Assembly (NCBI GenBank): GCA_963749895.1
Contig: CAVVOG010000003.1
Coordinates: 1,364,001 to 1,428,000, forward strand
Source: AC-51 sp963749895
Lineage (GTDB): Bacteria > Actinomycetota > UBA4738 > HRBIN12
DNA length: 64,000 nt
Direction of reading: 5' to 3'
Positions within the stretch are counted from its first letter, which is position 1. Every line of letters starts with the position of its first letter. Shown in pieces: positions 16,438-24,121 of this stretch. Made by a program: the position numbers and the translations under genes. The notes under the pieces are model-generated. The model had not been told where the DNA came from. It saw only the letters and a program-made list of their open reading frames with translations, and made no database searches.

Positions 16438-16458
16438 TCGCACCGGCGGAGGCCCGCC

Positions 16459-17715
16459 GTGGCTGACGTCCGTGGACGCGTCGGCTCCCTGCGCCTGGCT
16501 CGACGCGCACGGCGACTGCTCGGGTACTGGCGTTCGGAGTCCCGCACCCTTCGCCAGGGCTTCGTCGCGCTGATCCTCAGCACCCTCGCGGGGTTCGTCG
16601 CGGGCCTCACGCTGGCATCGTTCGACGACGCGCTGCGACGGATGCCCGGGCTCCTCGTGCTGATCCCCGCCTCCGTGGGGATGCGGGGCATGATCTTCGG
16701 CTCGATGGGTGCCCGGCTCGGGACCCAGGTCGCCGCGGGTCTGTTCGAGCCCAACTTCCGCAGAGGAGGACCGCTGCGCACGAACGCCGAGGTGGCGGTC
16801 GTCTCCGCGCTCGTGATGTCGTTCTACCTCGCGGTGACCGCCAAACTCGTCGCCTCCGCGTTCGGCGAACGCACCGTGTCCTTCTGGGACCTCGTCACCG
16901 TCTCCGTGCTCGGGGGGACGGCGGCGTCGGCCATCCTGCTCGGACTGACCGTCATGCTCGCTCGGATCTCCTTCCGGCGAGGCTGGGACCTCGACGCCGT
17001 GTCGACGCCGATGGTCACCGCGGCCGGCGACATGGTGACGCTGCCCCTGCTGTTCCTGGCGGCGGAGATCGCGCGGATCGACGCCGCGAACCTCGTGGTC
17101 AGCGCGGTGTGCACCGTGGCCAGCGCCAGCGCCCTGGTGTACGCGATCACGCGCGCCTCGACGCCGGCCCGTCGGATCCTGCTGGAGACCGGCGCCGTGA
17201 TCGCCCTCGCTCCGCTGCTCGACGTCGCCGCCGGCGCTCTGCTCGAGGCACACCGAGCCGAGCTCGTCGCGGTCCCGGCGATCTTGATCTTGATCCCGCC
17301 GTTCATCTCGCAGGCCGGTGCGCTCGGCGGCATCCTCTCGTCCCGGCTCTCTTCGAAGCTGCAGATCGGTGTGATCGGTCCGCGTGGCCTCCCCCAGACC
17401 CCCGCGCTGGTCGACGGCTCGATCGTGGCCGGCCTGGCCGTCGCCGTGTTCCTCCTCATCGGGGCCGTCGCTGCCCTGCTCGGCGCGCTCACCGGCCAGA
17501 CCCCCCCGGGCGCCGGCGCCACGATCACCACCGCGTTCGTCTCCGGCATCCTGCTCGTCCCGCTGATCCTCGTCGTCGGCTACTACGTGGCCGTGACGTC
17601 GGTGCGGCTGCGGCTCGACCCCGACAACCACGGGGTCCCGATCCTCACTGCCCTCCTCGACGTCTCGGGGGTGTCGGCGATCCTGTTCGTCATGGCAATA
17701 TCGGGAGTGATCTGA
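16459..17715 (+). CDS. SLC41/MgtE-type divalent cation transporter with duplicated membrane domain
   Basis: A 418-residue inner-membrane protein with about ten helices in two homologous halves (roughly residues 30-210 and 215-418). The repeated motif is visible as LIPASVGMRGMIFGSMGARLGTQ in the first half (split here for reading: LIPASVGMRG then GSMGARLGT) and LIPPFISQAGALGGILSSRL-type in the second, matching the MgtE membrane domain of Mg2+ transporters and SLC41. The cytosolic MgtE_N and CBS regulatory domains are missing. The next gene, overlapping by one base (TGATG), encodes a PhoU/TrkA_C protein that could supply regulation in trans. The start is GTG 16459. Confidence 0.85.
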   Translation: MADVRGRVGSLRLARRARRLLGYWRSESRTLRQGFVALILSTLAGFVAGLTLASFDDALRRMPGLLVLIPASVGMRGMIFGSMGARLGTQVAAGLFEPNFRRGGPLRTNAEVAVVSALVMSFYLAVTAKLVASAFGERTVSFWDLVTVSVLGGTAASAILLGLTVMLARISFRRGWDLDAVSTPMVTAAGDMVTLPLLFLAAEIARIDAANLVVSAVCTVASASALVYAITRASTPARRILLETGAVIALAPLLDVAAGALLEAHRAELVAVPAILILIPPFISQAGALGGILSSRLSSKLQIGVIGPRGLPQTPALVDGSIVAGLAVAVFLLIGAVAALLGALTGQTPPGAGATITTAFVSGILLVPLILVVGYYVAVTSVRLRLDPDNHGVPILTALLDVSGVSAILFVMAISGVI

Positions 17716-18911
17716 TGGCAGACGACCAACCGAACAACGTCAAGGACCTCCTGATCGTCCTCAAGGACGCGTCGGAGCTCATGGTGGACCTCGCCTACGC
17801 CGCCGTGTTCTTCAACGAGGAGAAGCTCGCGCGGGAGGTGGAGCGGCTCGACGAGCGCATGAGCCGTGATCTTCGGCGGCTCCGCACGATCGCGATGCTC
17901 GCCGCTCGCAGCCCCGAAGACGCCGAGGGGATGGCCGGGGTCCTGTGGATCGCGAGCGCGATCCAGGGAGTCGGCGTCGCCGCCTCGGACATCGCTCGCG
18001 TGGTGGCGGCGCGACTCGGGATCCCCGACACGCTCCGTCCCGACCTACGCCACGCCGACGAGATCACCGCTCGCGTGAAGGTCCGCGAGTCGACCTCGAT
18101 GACAGGCCAGACCCTGCGCGAGCTGTCCCTGCCGACCGAGACCGGGATGTGGGTGATGGCGATCCGCAGCGGGATCGACTGGGAGTTCGACCCGGGGCCC
18201 GACGACGTGATCTCGGTCGGCGACGTGCTCCTGATCAGGGGTCCGGAGGAAGGGGTCGCCCTCGTTCGCCGGCTCGCGGGCGCCCCACCGTTGCCGCCGG
18301 CGCCCGACGAAGACACGCCGGCGCTGTCCGAGCTGGATCGCGCCGTCGACATCCTCGTCGAGATGAAGGACCTCTCCGAGGTGGCCGTGGGCTTGGCGTA
18401 CTCGTCGATCCTGTTCAACAACCGCGCCCTGGCGGCCGAGGTCGGATCGCTCGAGGCCCGCAGCGATCAGTTGCAGGACGAGCTCGAATCGTGGGTCCTG
18501 CGCGCCGCTCCGGAGGCCCGGGACGTGGACGAGCTCCGGGGGCTGATCCGGCTCGCCTCGGCCTCCGAGTCGATCTGTGATGCCGCGCGGGACATGACCT
18601 GGTACGTGGAACAGGGCGAACCGCTCCATCCCGTGGTCCAGATGGCCCTCGAGGAGACCGAGGAGACTTCGGCCGAGACCGTGGTGCTGCCCGACTCGCC
18701 CGCGGACGGACGTTCGCTGCGGGATCTCCGCGTCGAGACCGAGACCGGCATGTTCGTGCTCGGGATCCAGCGAGGACCTCGCTGGACCTATCGACCCCGC
18801 GGCACGTTCGTCCTTCGAGGCGGCGACCGGCTGATCTCGATGGGCCCGGAGGAGGGCGAGGACGAACTCCTAGAGCTCTGCGGCGGTCTCCCGGCCGTCG
18901 TCGACGCCTGA
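17715..18911 (+). CDS. PhoU-like / TrkA_C domain regulatory protein of the cation transporter
   Basis: A 398-residue soluble protein made of two repeats, each a helical PhoU-like segment (ILVEMKDLSEVAVGLAYSSI and the similar LIVLKDASELMVDLAYAAV) followed by a TrkA_C ligand-binding domain (SLPTETGMWVMAIRSG and RVETETGMFVLGIQRG). TrkA_C domains bind nucleotides or ions and gate channels. No Rossmann TrkA_N domain is present. The gene overlaps the MgtE-type transporter stop by one base, so a stoichiometric complex at the inner membrane is likely. Often mis-named a potassium channel protein; the partner here suggests divalent cations. Confidence 0.82.
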   Translation: MADDQPNNVKDLLIVLKDASELMVDLAYAAVFFNEEKLAREVERLDERMSRDLRRLRTIAMLAARSPEDAEGMAGVLWIASAIQGVGVAASDIARVVAARLGIPDTLRPDLRHADEITARVKVRESTSMTGQTLRELSLPTETGMWVMAIRSGIDWEFDPGPDDVISVGDVLLIRGPEEGVALVRRLAGAPPLPPAPDEDTPALSELDRAVDILVEMKDLSEVAVGLAYSSILFNNRALAAEVGSLEARSDQLQDELESWVLRAAPEARDVDELRGLIRLASASESICDAARDMTWYVEQGEPLHPVVQMALEETEETSAETVVLPDSPADGRSLRDLRVETETGMFVLGIQRGPRWTYRPRGTFVLRGGDRLISMGPEEGEDELLELCGGLPAVVDA

Positions 18912-18955
18912 CGCCCGGTCTCCTCGGCAGGCTTGAGCGCACCCCCCCTGGGGCC

Positions 18956-18961
18956 TACCCT
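18956..18961 (+). promoter_or_regulatory. -10 element of the tandem AsnC-domain gene
   Basis: TACCCT ends 8 nt before the ATG at 18970, without a ribosome site: likely leaderless. Confidence 0.45.
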
Positions 18962-18969
18962 GGCGCGAT

Positions 18970-19521
18970 ATGGACGCCTACGTGTACCTGCGGATCGCCC
19001 CGGGCTCGATGTCGAACGTGCTGGCCGCCCTCACCTCGAAGCAGGGGGTGCGCCGCGCCGTCGCTGTGGTCGGAGACTGGGACGTGCTGCTCCACGCCGA
19101 CGGACCCGATCTCGGGACGATCGGCACGGTCGTCCTGTCCGAGCTGCATCACATCCCGGGCGTCGTGCGCACCGCGACCCGCCCGGTGGTCCCGCCCGAT
19201 CGGATCGGCGTCACCGGCTTCGGCGGCCCCAAACCTCCGCCGATGGTGGCGGATGCCTGCTACGTCCACATCCGGGCTGAGGCCGGCGCGGCGGCCGGGA
19301 TCGCCGAGCGACTCGCCGAGATGGCGGACGTCGCCGGCGTCGCGGTCCTGGGCGGTGAGTGGGACCTGATGACCTGCGTCGCGCATCCGTGGGAGATCTC
19401 GAGCGGCGTGATCTTGGACGAGATCCACGCGATCCCGGGGGTCCTCGCGACGAGCACCCTCGTCTCGATCGAGTACCAGGAGAACGACGAGGACCGCGAC
19501 CAGTTCAGCGCGTGGAGCTGA
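18970..19521 (+). CDS. tandem Lrp/AsnC ligand-binding (RAM) domain protein without DNA-binding domain
   Basis: A 183-residue protein with two RAM-type alpha-beta domains. Domain 1 (residues 1-70) reads DAYVYLRIAPGS, VVGDWDVLLHADG, IPGVVRTATR; domain 2 (about 90-170) reads ACYVHIRAEAGA, LGGEWDLMTCVA, IPGVLATSTLVSIEY. These match the ligand-sensing half of Lrp/AsnC regulators, but the HTH is absent. Single RAM proteins are thought to bind amino acids or modulate full-length regulators. The ligand is unknown. Confidence 0.8.
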   Translation: MDAYVYLRIAPGSMSNVLAALTSKQGVRRAVAVVGDWDVLLHADGPDLGTIGTVVLSELHHIPGVVRTATRPVVPPDRIGVTGFGGPKPPPMVADACYVHIRAEAGAAAGIAERLAEMADVAGVAVLGGEWDLMTCVAHPWEISSGVILDEIHAIPGVLATSTLVSIEYQENDEDRDQFSAWS

Positions 19522-19532
19522 ACTGAGCGGGA

Positions 19533-20474
19533 TCAGCTCGGACGCACGGGGAGCTGCCGCACACCGGCCGGAAGGCTGAACCGGACGCCCTCCTCGGCAA
19601 CCGCCACCTGCTCGACGTCGTCGTAGCCCAGCTCGGCCAGCCAGGCGAGCATCCGGGCGACCAGATGCTCGGGAGCGCTCGCCCCGCTCGTGAGGCCGAC
19701 GGTCTCTGCGCCGTCGAGCCACGCCGGATCCACCTCGGTCTCGTCGTCGACGAGGTAGGCGGGTGTCCCCCGCTCCCGGGAGACCTCGGCGAGCCGGTTC
19801 GAGTTCGAGGAGTTCCGTGAGCCGATCACGAGGACGACGTCGGCCTGCGGCGCGACCTCCTTCACCGCGTCTTGACGGTTCTGCGTCGCGTAGCAGATGT
19901 CCTCGCTGGGCGGCCCTTCGAGCTGGGGATACCGCTCCTTCAGCACGCCCACGATCTCGGCGGTCTCGTCCACCGACAGCGTGGTCTGCGTCAGGTAGGC
20001 CAGGGGGCCCTCGGGCAGGTCCACGCGGCGCGCGTCATCGACGTCCTGGACGAGGATCGTCCGTTCGGGCGCCTGGCCGCTCGTCCCCTCCACCTCCTCG
20101 TGACCCGCATGGCCGATCAGGACGATCGTGCGGTCGTCGATCGCGAAACGCCGTGCCTCAACGTGGACCTTCGTCACGAGCGGGCACGTCGCGTCGATCA
20201 GTTCGAGCCCCCGCCGGGCCGACTCCTCGAAGACCGTCGGGGGAGAGCCGTGCGCCGACAGCACCGTGACCGCGCCCTCGGGTATCTCGGTGACCTCGTC
20301 GACGAAGATCGCCCCCATCGCCTCGAGATCGCGGACGACGTGCGCGTTGTGCACGATCTGCTTGCGGACGTACACGGGGGTGCCGTGCTTGCCGATCGCG
20401 CGTTCGACCGCCTCCACGGCGCGCTCGACCCCGGCGCAGTAGCCCCTCGGCGCGGCGAGCAGGACCCGTCCCAT
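19533..20474 (-). CDS. ispH: 4-hydroxy-3-methylbut-2-enyl diphosphate reductase
   Basis: A 313-residue iron-sulfur enzyme of the MEP isoprenoid pathway, making IPP and DMAPP from HMBPP. The three cluster cysteines are Cys13 (APRGYCAGV), Cys97 (DATCPLV) and Cys194 (ICYATQNRQ). The catalytic Glu segment (AHGSPP, GHAGHEEVEGT) and substrate-binding GSRNSSNSNRL are also visible. Length and start (MGRVLLAAPRGYCAG) match the family exactly. Convergent with the RAM-domain gene. Confidence 0.97.
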   Translation of the reverse strand: MGRVLLAAPRGYCAGVERAVEAVERAIGKHGTPVYVRKQIVHNAHVVRDLEAMGAIFVDEVTEIPEGAVTVLSAHGSPPTVFEESARRGLELIDATCPLVTKVHVEARRFAIDDRTIVLIGHAGHEEVEGTSGQAPERTILVQDVDDARRVDLPEGPLAYLTQTTLSVDETAEIVGVLKERYPQLEGPPSEDICYATQNRQDAVKEVAPQADVVLVIGSRNSSNSNRLAEVSRERGTPAYLVDDETEVDPAWLDGAETVGLTSGASAPEHLVARMLAWLAELGYDDVEQVAVAEEGVRFSLPAGVRQLPVRPS

Positions 20475-20827
20475 CCGTCCATCGTCGCATCCTCAGATGT
20501 GACCGATGGTCAAAGGTGGGTTGTCGAAACGTTCCGGCTCGGGGTAGCGTCGTGCCACCTTCCTACGGACGTTCCGTCCGTACCCCTTCCCGGTAGCGTC
20601 GCACGCTTCCCACCTTCCCAGGTTGGTCGGCGTGCGCCCGCGTGCCGGGTCGTCGGGACGGATCGCCCGCAGGGAGGAACAGGTCACACACGGACACCAC
20701 GACACCAGGAGGTGATGCGAACACCCACGACCTACCGCGTGTCGATCGACGAGAGGTGAACCGCTCATCCGGTCGGTCGTCGCGGGCGCAGCTGCCGGCT
20801 CCGCCCACCGCGGGGGTGAACGAGCAT
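20475..20827 (+). other. long leader/regulatory region of the transglycosylase gene
   Basis: A 353-nt stretch without a convincing gene. It holds two copies of GGTAGCGTCG (20543-20552 and 20592-20601), each containing the -10-like TAGCGT, with a perfect 19-bp palindrome between them, and further down a perfect anti-rRNA sequence AGGAGGTGATG at 20707-20717 that opens a 14-codon frame ending at 20759. The minus strand carries a TTGACC -35-like element for ispH near 20510. The c-di-AMP riboswitch core often found ahead of such genes was looked for and not seen. Confidence 0.4.
20564..20582. promoter_or_regulatory. perfect 19-bp palindrome, candidate operator
   Basis: TACGGACGTTCCGTCCGTA has 8-bp arms and a TTC centre. 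It is flanked by two TAGCGT -10-like elements 49 bp apart. Read on the other strand its centre contains ACGGAACGT, the same core as the sites at 5616 and 58640, though the flanks differ. Confidence 0.5.
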
Positions 20828-21265
20828 ATGGATCGAGCGATCCGGCTGCGTCGCGTCCTCATCGCGACGCTCATCCTGACCGCCACCTTGAGCACCTTCC
20901 CCGTCGCGACAGCATCGGCGGCCACGACGGATGAGGCATACACGTACACACCGAAGAAGATCTGCGCGATCGACTGGCGACAGAGCACCTGGCACGTCAA
21001 GAAGCTGATCCGGTGCGCCGCCGGCTACTACGGCGTGAGCGTCAAGAAGGCGCTGTACGTCGCGAACCGAGAATCCAACTTCCAGCCCAAGGCGTACAAC
21101 GCGTCCAGCTGCGCGAAGGGGCTCTTCCAGCACCTGTGCAGGTACTGGCCGGACCGCGCCTACGCCTACGGCTTCAAGGGCTGGTCCGCCTACAACGCCC
21201 GCGCGAACGCCATCGTCACGATGAAGATGGTGCGTCGCTACGGCTGGTCCCCCTGGGGCGTGTAG
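20828..21265 (+). CDS. secreted lytic transglycosylase-like (SLT fold) protein
   Basis: A 145-residue exported cell-wall enzyme. Residues 1-32 form a signal peptide (basic MDRAIRLRR, hydrophobic LIATLILTATL, likely cut after ATASA). The mature part has an SLT/lysozyme-like core with the probable catalytic Glu82 in ANRESNFQP, then KGLFQHL and a C-terminal AYNARANAIVTMKMV, as in small actinobacterial transglycosylases and Rpf-like proteins. The ATG at 20828 has a ribosome site (GGGGGTGA). A 350-nt leader precedes it, suggesting tight control, as expected for a murein hydrolase. Confidence 0.85.
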   Translation: MDRAIRLRRVLIATLILTATLSTFPVATASAATTDEAYTYTPKKICAIDWRQSTWHVKKLIRCAAGYYGVSVKKALYVANRESNFQPKAYNASSCAKGLFQHLCRYWPDRAYAYGFKGWSAYNARANAIVTMKMVRRYGWSPWGV

Positions 21266-21268
21266 CCC

Positions 21269-21583
21269 TCAGCCGACCGGCCCGCCCGGGCGGGGGCCCC
21301 GTAGGAGCCCCCGGACGTCGCCCAGCGACGTCGCCACCTCGGTGGCACCGGGCGCGCTGCGGTCGGTGACGATTCTGATGCCGGGGAACCGCCCGGCCAC
21401 GACGGCGACCAGCGGCTCGAAGGGCCCGAACACCACCAGCATGTGGGGTCGCTCTGCGTCGACCTGATCGAGCGCGTCTCGAAGGTCGGTCGCCCCCGGG
21501 CACAGCTCCCAATCCGCCGAGACGCTGGCTGCCTTGAGGGCGACGAGCGCCTCGCGATCGGGGGCCACGCACAGGACCTTCAC
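21269..21583 (-). CDS. small receiver-like protein of unknown function
   Basis: A 104-residue protein. The start MKVLCVAPDREALVAL and later HMLVVFGPFEPL and IRIVTDRS look like the alternating beta strands of a response-regulator receiver or flavodoxin-like fold, but the acidic pocket and the conserved lysine are absent, so it is probably not phosphorylated. Start GTG 21583 fits the fold; an in-frame GTG lies 12 nt upstream. It follows corA by 14 nt on the same strand and probably shares its mRNA. Function unknown. Confidence 0.6.
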   Translation of the reverse strand: MKVLCVAPDREALVALKAASVSADWELCPGATDLRDALDQVDAERPHMLVVFGPFEPLVAVVAGRFPGIRIVTDRSAPGATEVATSLGDVRGLLRGPRPGGPVG

Positions 21584-21597
21584 CGCCCGACACACGC

Positions 21598-22578
21598 CTA
21601 CAGCCACCCGCGCCGCTTGAAGACCACGTACAGGATCAGCGCGGCCCCACCCATCGTGACGAGCGCGAACGGATACCCAACCGCCCAGCCGAGCTCCGGC
21701 ATCCGCCGGAAGTTCATCCCGTAGATCCCCGCGATCAGGGTCGGCACGAGGATGATCCCGGCCCACGCCGACAGCTTCTTCATGATGTCGTTCGTGCGGT
21801 TCGCCAACTGGCCGATCCGGACCTCGAGCAGGGCGGTGAGCAGCTCCCGCACGGAGTCCGCGAGCTCGGTGACGCGCAGAGCGTGCTCCGCGACATCGCG
21901 GTAGTAGGGCTGCAGCGGGGCCGGCGCGAGCTCGGGTTCCTCCTCGAGCCGGTCGAGCGCCTGCCGCAACGGCGACGCGACGCGACGGAGCGCGACGACC
22001 TCGCGCTTCAGTCGGAACAGCCGCTCCTGGAGGTCGGTACCTCCGTCGACCGGATCGTGGGCGAACACGTCGTCCTCCAGCAGATCTGCCTCGTCCTCGA
22101 TCGCTTCGATCCGGTCGAGGTAGCCGTCGACCACCTCGTCGGCCAGGGCCCACGTCGCGAATCCACCGCCGTGGGCCGCCAGCAGGTCGGGTTGTCGCTC
22201 CCACCGCTCTCGTGTCCGCTCGATCGGGAACGGGTCGGGACCGAAACGGAACGTACCCAGGAAGCGCGGACCGACGAACGCGTGGACCTCCCCCACGTGC
22301 TCGATGCCGACCGATCCCGAGACCGGCCGCAGGGCGAGGAACGAGTAGTCCTCGAACACCTCGACCTTCGGACGCTGACCGCCGTGCAGCGCGTCCTCGA
22401 CCGTCACCGGATGCAGCCCGAAGGTCGCGGCGAGGTCGTCGAGGTCGGCCTGGCTGGGGTCCAGCGCGTCGAGCCACACGAACGTGCCGGGTTGCCTCAG
22501 CGCCTCCTTGGCCCGTGCCAGATCGACGGGCCCGTCGTCACGCAGACCCTCGCGGTACACGTGTGCCGTGATCGTCAC
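21598..22578 (-). CDS. corA: CorA-family magnesium/cobalt transporter
   Basis: A 326-residue inner-membrane Mg2+ channel. A long cytosolic N-terminal domain (with TFVWLDALDPSQADL and the helix LFRLKREVVALRR) leads to two C-terminal helices, the first ending in the signature YGMNF that forms the selectivity filter. The short loop MPEL follows, as in CorA (usually MPE in the MPEL loop). The start is GTG 22578, 7 nt after TAGGCT, so the mRNA is likely leaderless. With the MgtE-type gene at 16.5 kb this is the second Mg2+ system in the window. Confidence 0.93.
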   Translation of the reverse strand: MTITAHVYREGLRDDGPVDLARAKEALRQPGTFVWLDALDPSQADLDDLAATFGLHPVTVEDALHGGQRPKVEVFEDYSFLALRPVSGSVGIEHVGEVHAFVGPRFLGTFRFGPDPFPIERTRERWERQPDLLAAHGGGFATWALADEVVDGYLDRIEAIEDEADLLEDDVFAHDPVDGGTDLQERLFRLKREVVALRRVASPLRQALDRLEEEPELAPAPLQPYYRDVAEHALRVTELADSVRELLTALLEVRIGQLANRTNDIMKKLSAWAGIILVPTLIAGIYGMNFRRMPELGWAVGYPFALVTMGGAALILYVVFKRRGWL

Positions 22579-22585
22579 GAGCGGG

Positions 22586-22591
22586 AGCCTA
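22586..22591 (-). promoter_or_regulatory. -10 element of leaderless corA
   Basis: TAGGCT on the minus strand ends 7 nt before the corA GTG; it lies 17 bp from the divergent GNAT -10 element. Confidence 0.5.
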
Positions 22592-22608
22592 CCCCCGGCC
22601 ACGGGTGC

Positions 22609-22614
22609 TAGCGT
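22609..22614 (+). promoter_or_regulatory. -10 element of leaderless GNAT gene
   Basis: TAGCGT ends 8 nt before the GTG at 22623, no ribosome site present. Confidence 0.5.
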
Positions 22615-22622
22615 GCCCAGCC

Positions 22623-23435
22623 GTGCCGCTCCCCGACCACGTCCTTCGGCTCTGGCAAGCCCTCGACGCGTTGTTCGCGAGCGTCGAGACGACCCGGTGG
22701 GGTGCCGTCGTGACCGACGGGAGGTTCCCGAGGATCTGGGACACGAACTACGCTCGGATCGACGTCGACGACCCGGCGCTCCGTGCCCGGGAGGTCGAGG
22801 ACGCGCTGCTCCCGGCGCTCGCACGCGCGGGTACGGACGTGATGCACCTCGTGACGTTCCACCACGAGGCTCACACGGTCCTGCTGAGCGAGCTCTCGAC
22901 CCGAGGCCACCGCCTGGGATGGGATCTCGTGATGGACACCGAACCCGCTCGGGTCCACGCACCTCCCGAGGAGATCAGCGTCGAGGAGCTGGTTCCCGGC
23001 GACGAGCTGTGGGAGACGGTTGGCAACTCCTTCGCGATGTTCGACGTGGAGCCCGGCCCCGCGATCGAAGAGCTCCGGACGATCGAACGGGACGTCCTGG
23101 CCCCCGGTGGCAAGCGTTGGTTCGGGGTCCGCGACGCGCAGGGAGACCTCGTGTCGATCGCGGCGATGCTGCTGCTCGAGGGGGCGGCCTACCTGGACAA
23201 CGTCGCGACGTTCCCGCAGGCGCGCGGGCGCGGCCTCGCGAGCGCCATCACGGCACGGATCGCACGGGAGGCCGACCGAGCCGGGGCGTCCCACCTGTGG
23301 CTGCTCTGCGACCCCGACGATGATGCCGTCGTGAGGATGTATCGGCGGCTAGGGCTCGTGGAGGTCGGCCGGCTCGCATCGACCCGTGGCCCCGTGCCCA
23401 CGGGTCGAACCGGGGTTCACTCGACGAACTTGTAG
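22623..23435 (+). CDS. GNAT-family N-acetyltransferase
   Basis: A 270-residue acyl-CoA-dependent acetyltransferase. The C-terminal half is the GNAT domain: AAYLDNVATFPQARGRGLAS gives strand 4 and the acetyl-CoA loop (R/Q-x-x-G-x-G/A form QARGRGLAS), followed by LWLLCDPDDDAVVRMYRRLGL. The N-terminal half (about 130 residues) is a degenerate extra GNAT-like fold seen in many actinobacterial members. Substrate unknown. It overlaps the 3' end of regX3 tail to tail by 19 bp. Confidence 0.82.
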   Translation: MPLPDHVLRLWQALDALFASVETTRWGAVVTDGRFPRIWDTNYARIDVDDPALRAREVEDALLPALARAGTDVMHLVTFHHEAHTVLLSELSTRGHRLGWDLVMDTEPARVHAPPEEISVEELVPGDELWETVGNSFAMFDVEPGPAIEELRTIERDVLAPGGKRWFGVRDAQGDLVSIAAMLLLEGAAYLDNVATFPQARGRGLASAITARIAREADRAGASHLWLLCDPDDDAVVRMYRRLGLVEVGRLASTRGPVPTGRTGVHSTNL

Positions 23436-24118
23436 CCCAACCCGCGCACGGTCACGAGGAACCGCGGGTCGTGGGGGTCAGGCTCGATCTTGCGCCGGAT
23501 CCGTTTGACATGGACGTCGAGGGTCTTCGTGTCACCGAAGTAGTCTGCCCCCCAGACCTCCTCGATCAAGAACTCGCGGGTCAGCAGTCGGCCCTTGCGC
23601 CGGAGGAAGGTCTCGAGGAGCTCGAACTCCTTCGGGGGGAAAGCGACCGCCTCGTCGCCGATCCGGACCTCGTGCCGGGCCACGTCCATCACGACCGGGC
23701 CTCCAGCGAGCATCTCGTCCCTCGGCGCGGCGGGCACCGACATGCGTGCGCGACGGAGGTGGGCCCTGACCCTCGAGACCAGCTCTCGGATCGAGAACGG
23801 TTTCGTGACGTAGTCGTCGGCGCCGAGCTCGAGCCCAGTGACCTTGTCAGCCTCCGAGTCCTTGGCGGTCACCATGATGATCGGCACGTTGGACTCCTGC
23901 CGGATCATCCGGCACACGTCGAGACCCGAGAGTTCCGGGAGCATCAGGTCGAGGATCACCAGACTGGGGTGGTCGGCTCGGAACCGCTCGATCGCACGGC
24001 GCCCGTCAGCGGCCACGATCACGCCGAACCCCTCCCGCTCGAGGTTGTAGCGGACCGAGTCGGCCAGCGACTCCTCGTCTTCGACGAGCAGGATGCGAGG
24101 AGCCTCTGGCGCTTCCAC
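23417..24118 (-). CDS. regX3: phosphate-responsive response regulator, OmpR/PhoB family
   Basis: A 233-residue DNA-binding regulator. The receiver has the acidic pocket LLVEDEE, phospho-acceptor Asp57 in LVILDLMLPE, and the lysine in DYVTKPF; the C-terminal winged helix shows FPPKEFELLETFLRRKGRLLTRE and VDVHVKRIRRKIE-like (here LDVHVKRIRRKIE). It lies 3 nt after phoU in the pst operon, and the partner kinase senX3 is divergent from pstS. This is the actinobacterial SenX3-RegX3 system controlling phosphate genes; PHO boxes are present at both promoters. Confidence 0.92.
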   Translation of the reverse strand: MEAPEAPRILLVEDEESLADSVRYNLEREGFGVIVAADGRRAIERFRADHPSLVILDLMLPELSGLDVCRMIRQESNVPIIMVTAKDSEADKVTGLELGADDYVTKPFSIRELVSRVRAHLRRARMSVPAAPRDEMLAGGPVVMDVARHEVRIGDEAVAFPPKEFELLETFLRRKGRLLTREFLIEEVWGADYFGDTKTLDVHVKRIRRKIEPDPHDPRFLVTVRGLGYKFVE

Positions 24119-24121
24119 GCC

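Noticed and set aside
16252..16458. M-box magnesium riboswitch before the MgtE-type gene
   Set aside because: Only AGGTGAG matches; the GGCTCC and GCTAAAGCTC parts are missing.
20707..20759. 14-codon leader peptide with perfect ribosome site
   Set aside because: The ATG is only 2 nt after the ribosome-binding sequence, too close for efficient initiation; noted in the leader entry only.
20475..20827. c-di-AMP (ydaO-type) riboswitch ahead of the transglycosylase gene
   Set aside because: The conserved core expected after P1 (GAAUCC, CAGCUAACCUCG and similar) could not be found on the plus strand.
22244..22258. ACGGAACGTAC match to the operator core
   Set aside because: Located in the middle of corA; a coding coincidence rather than a control site.
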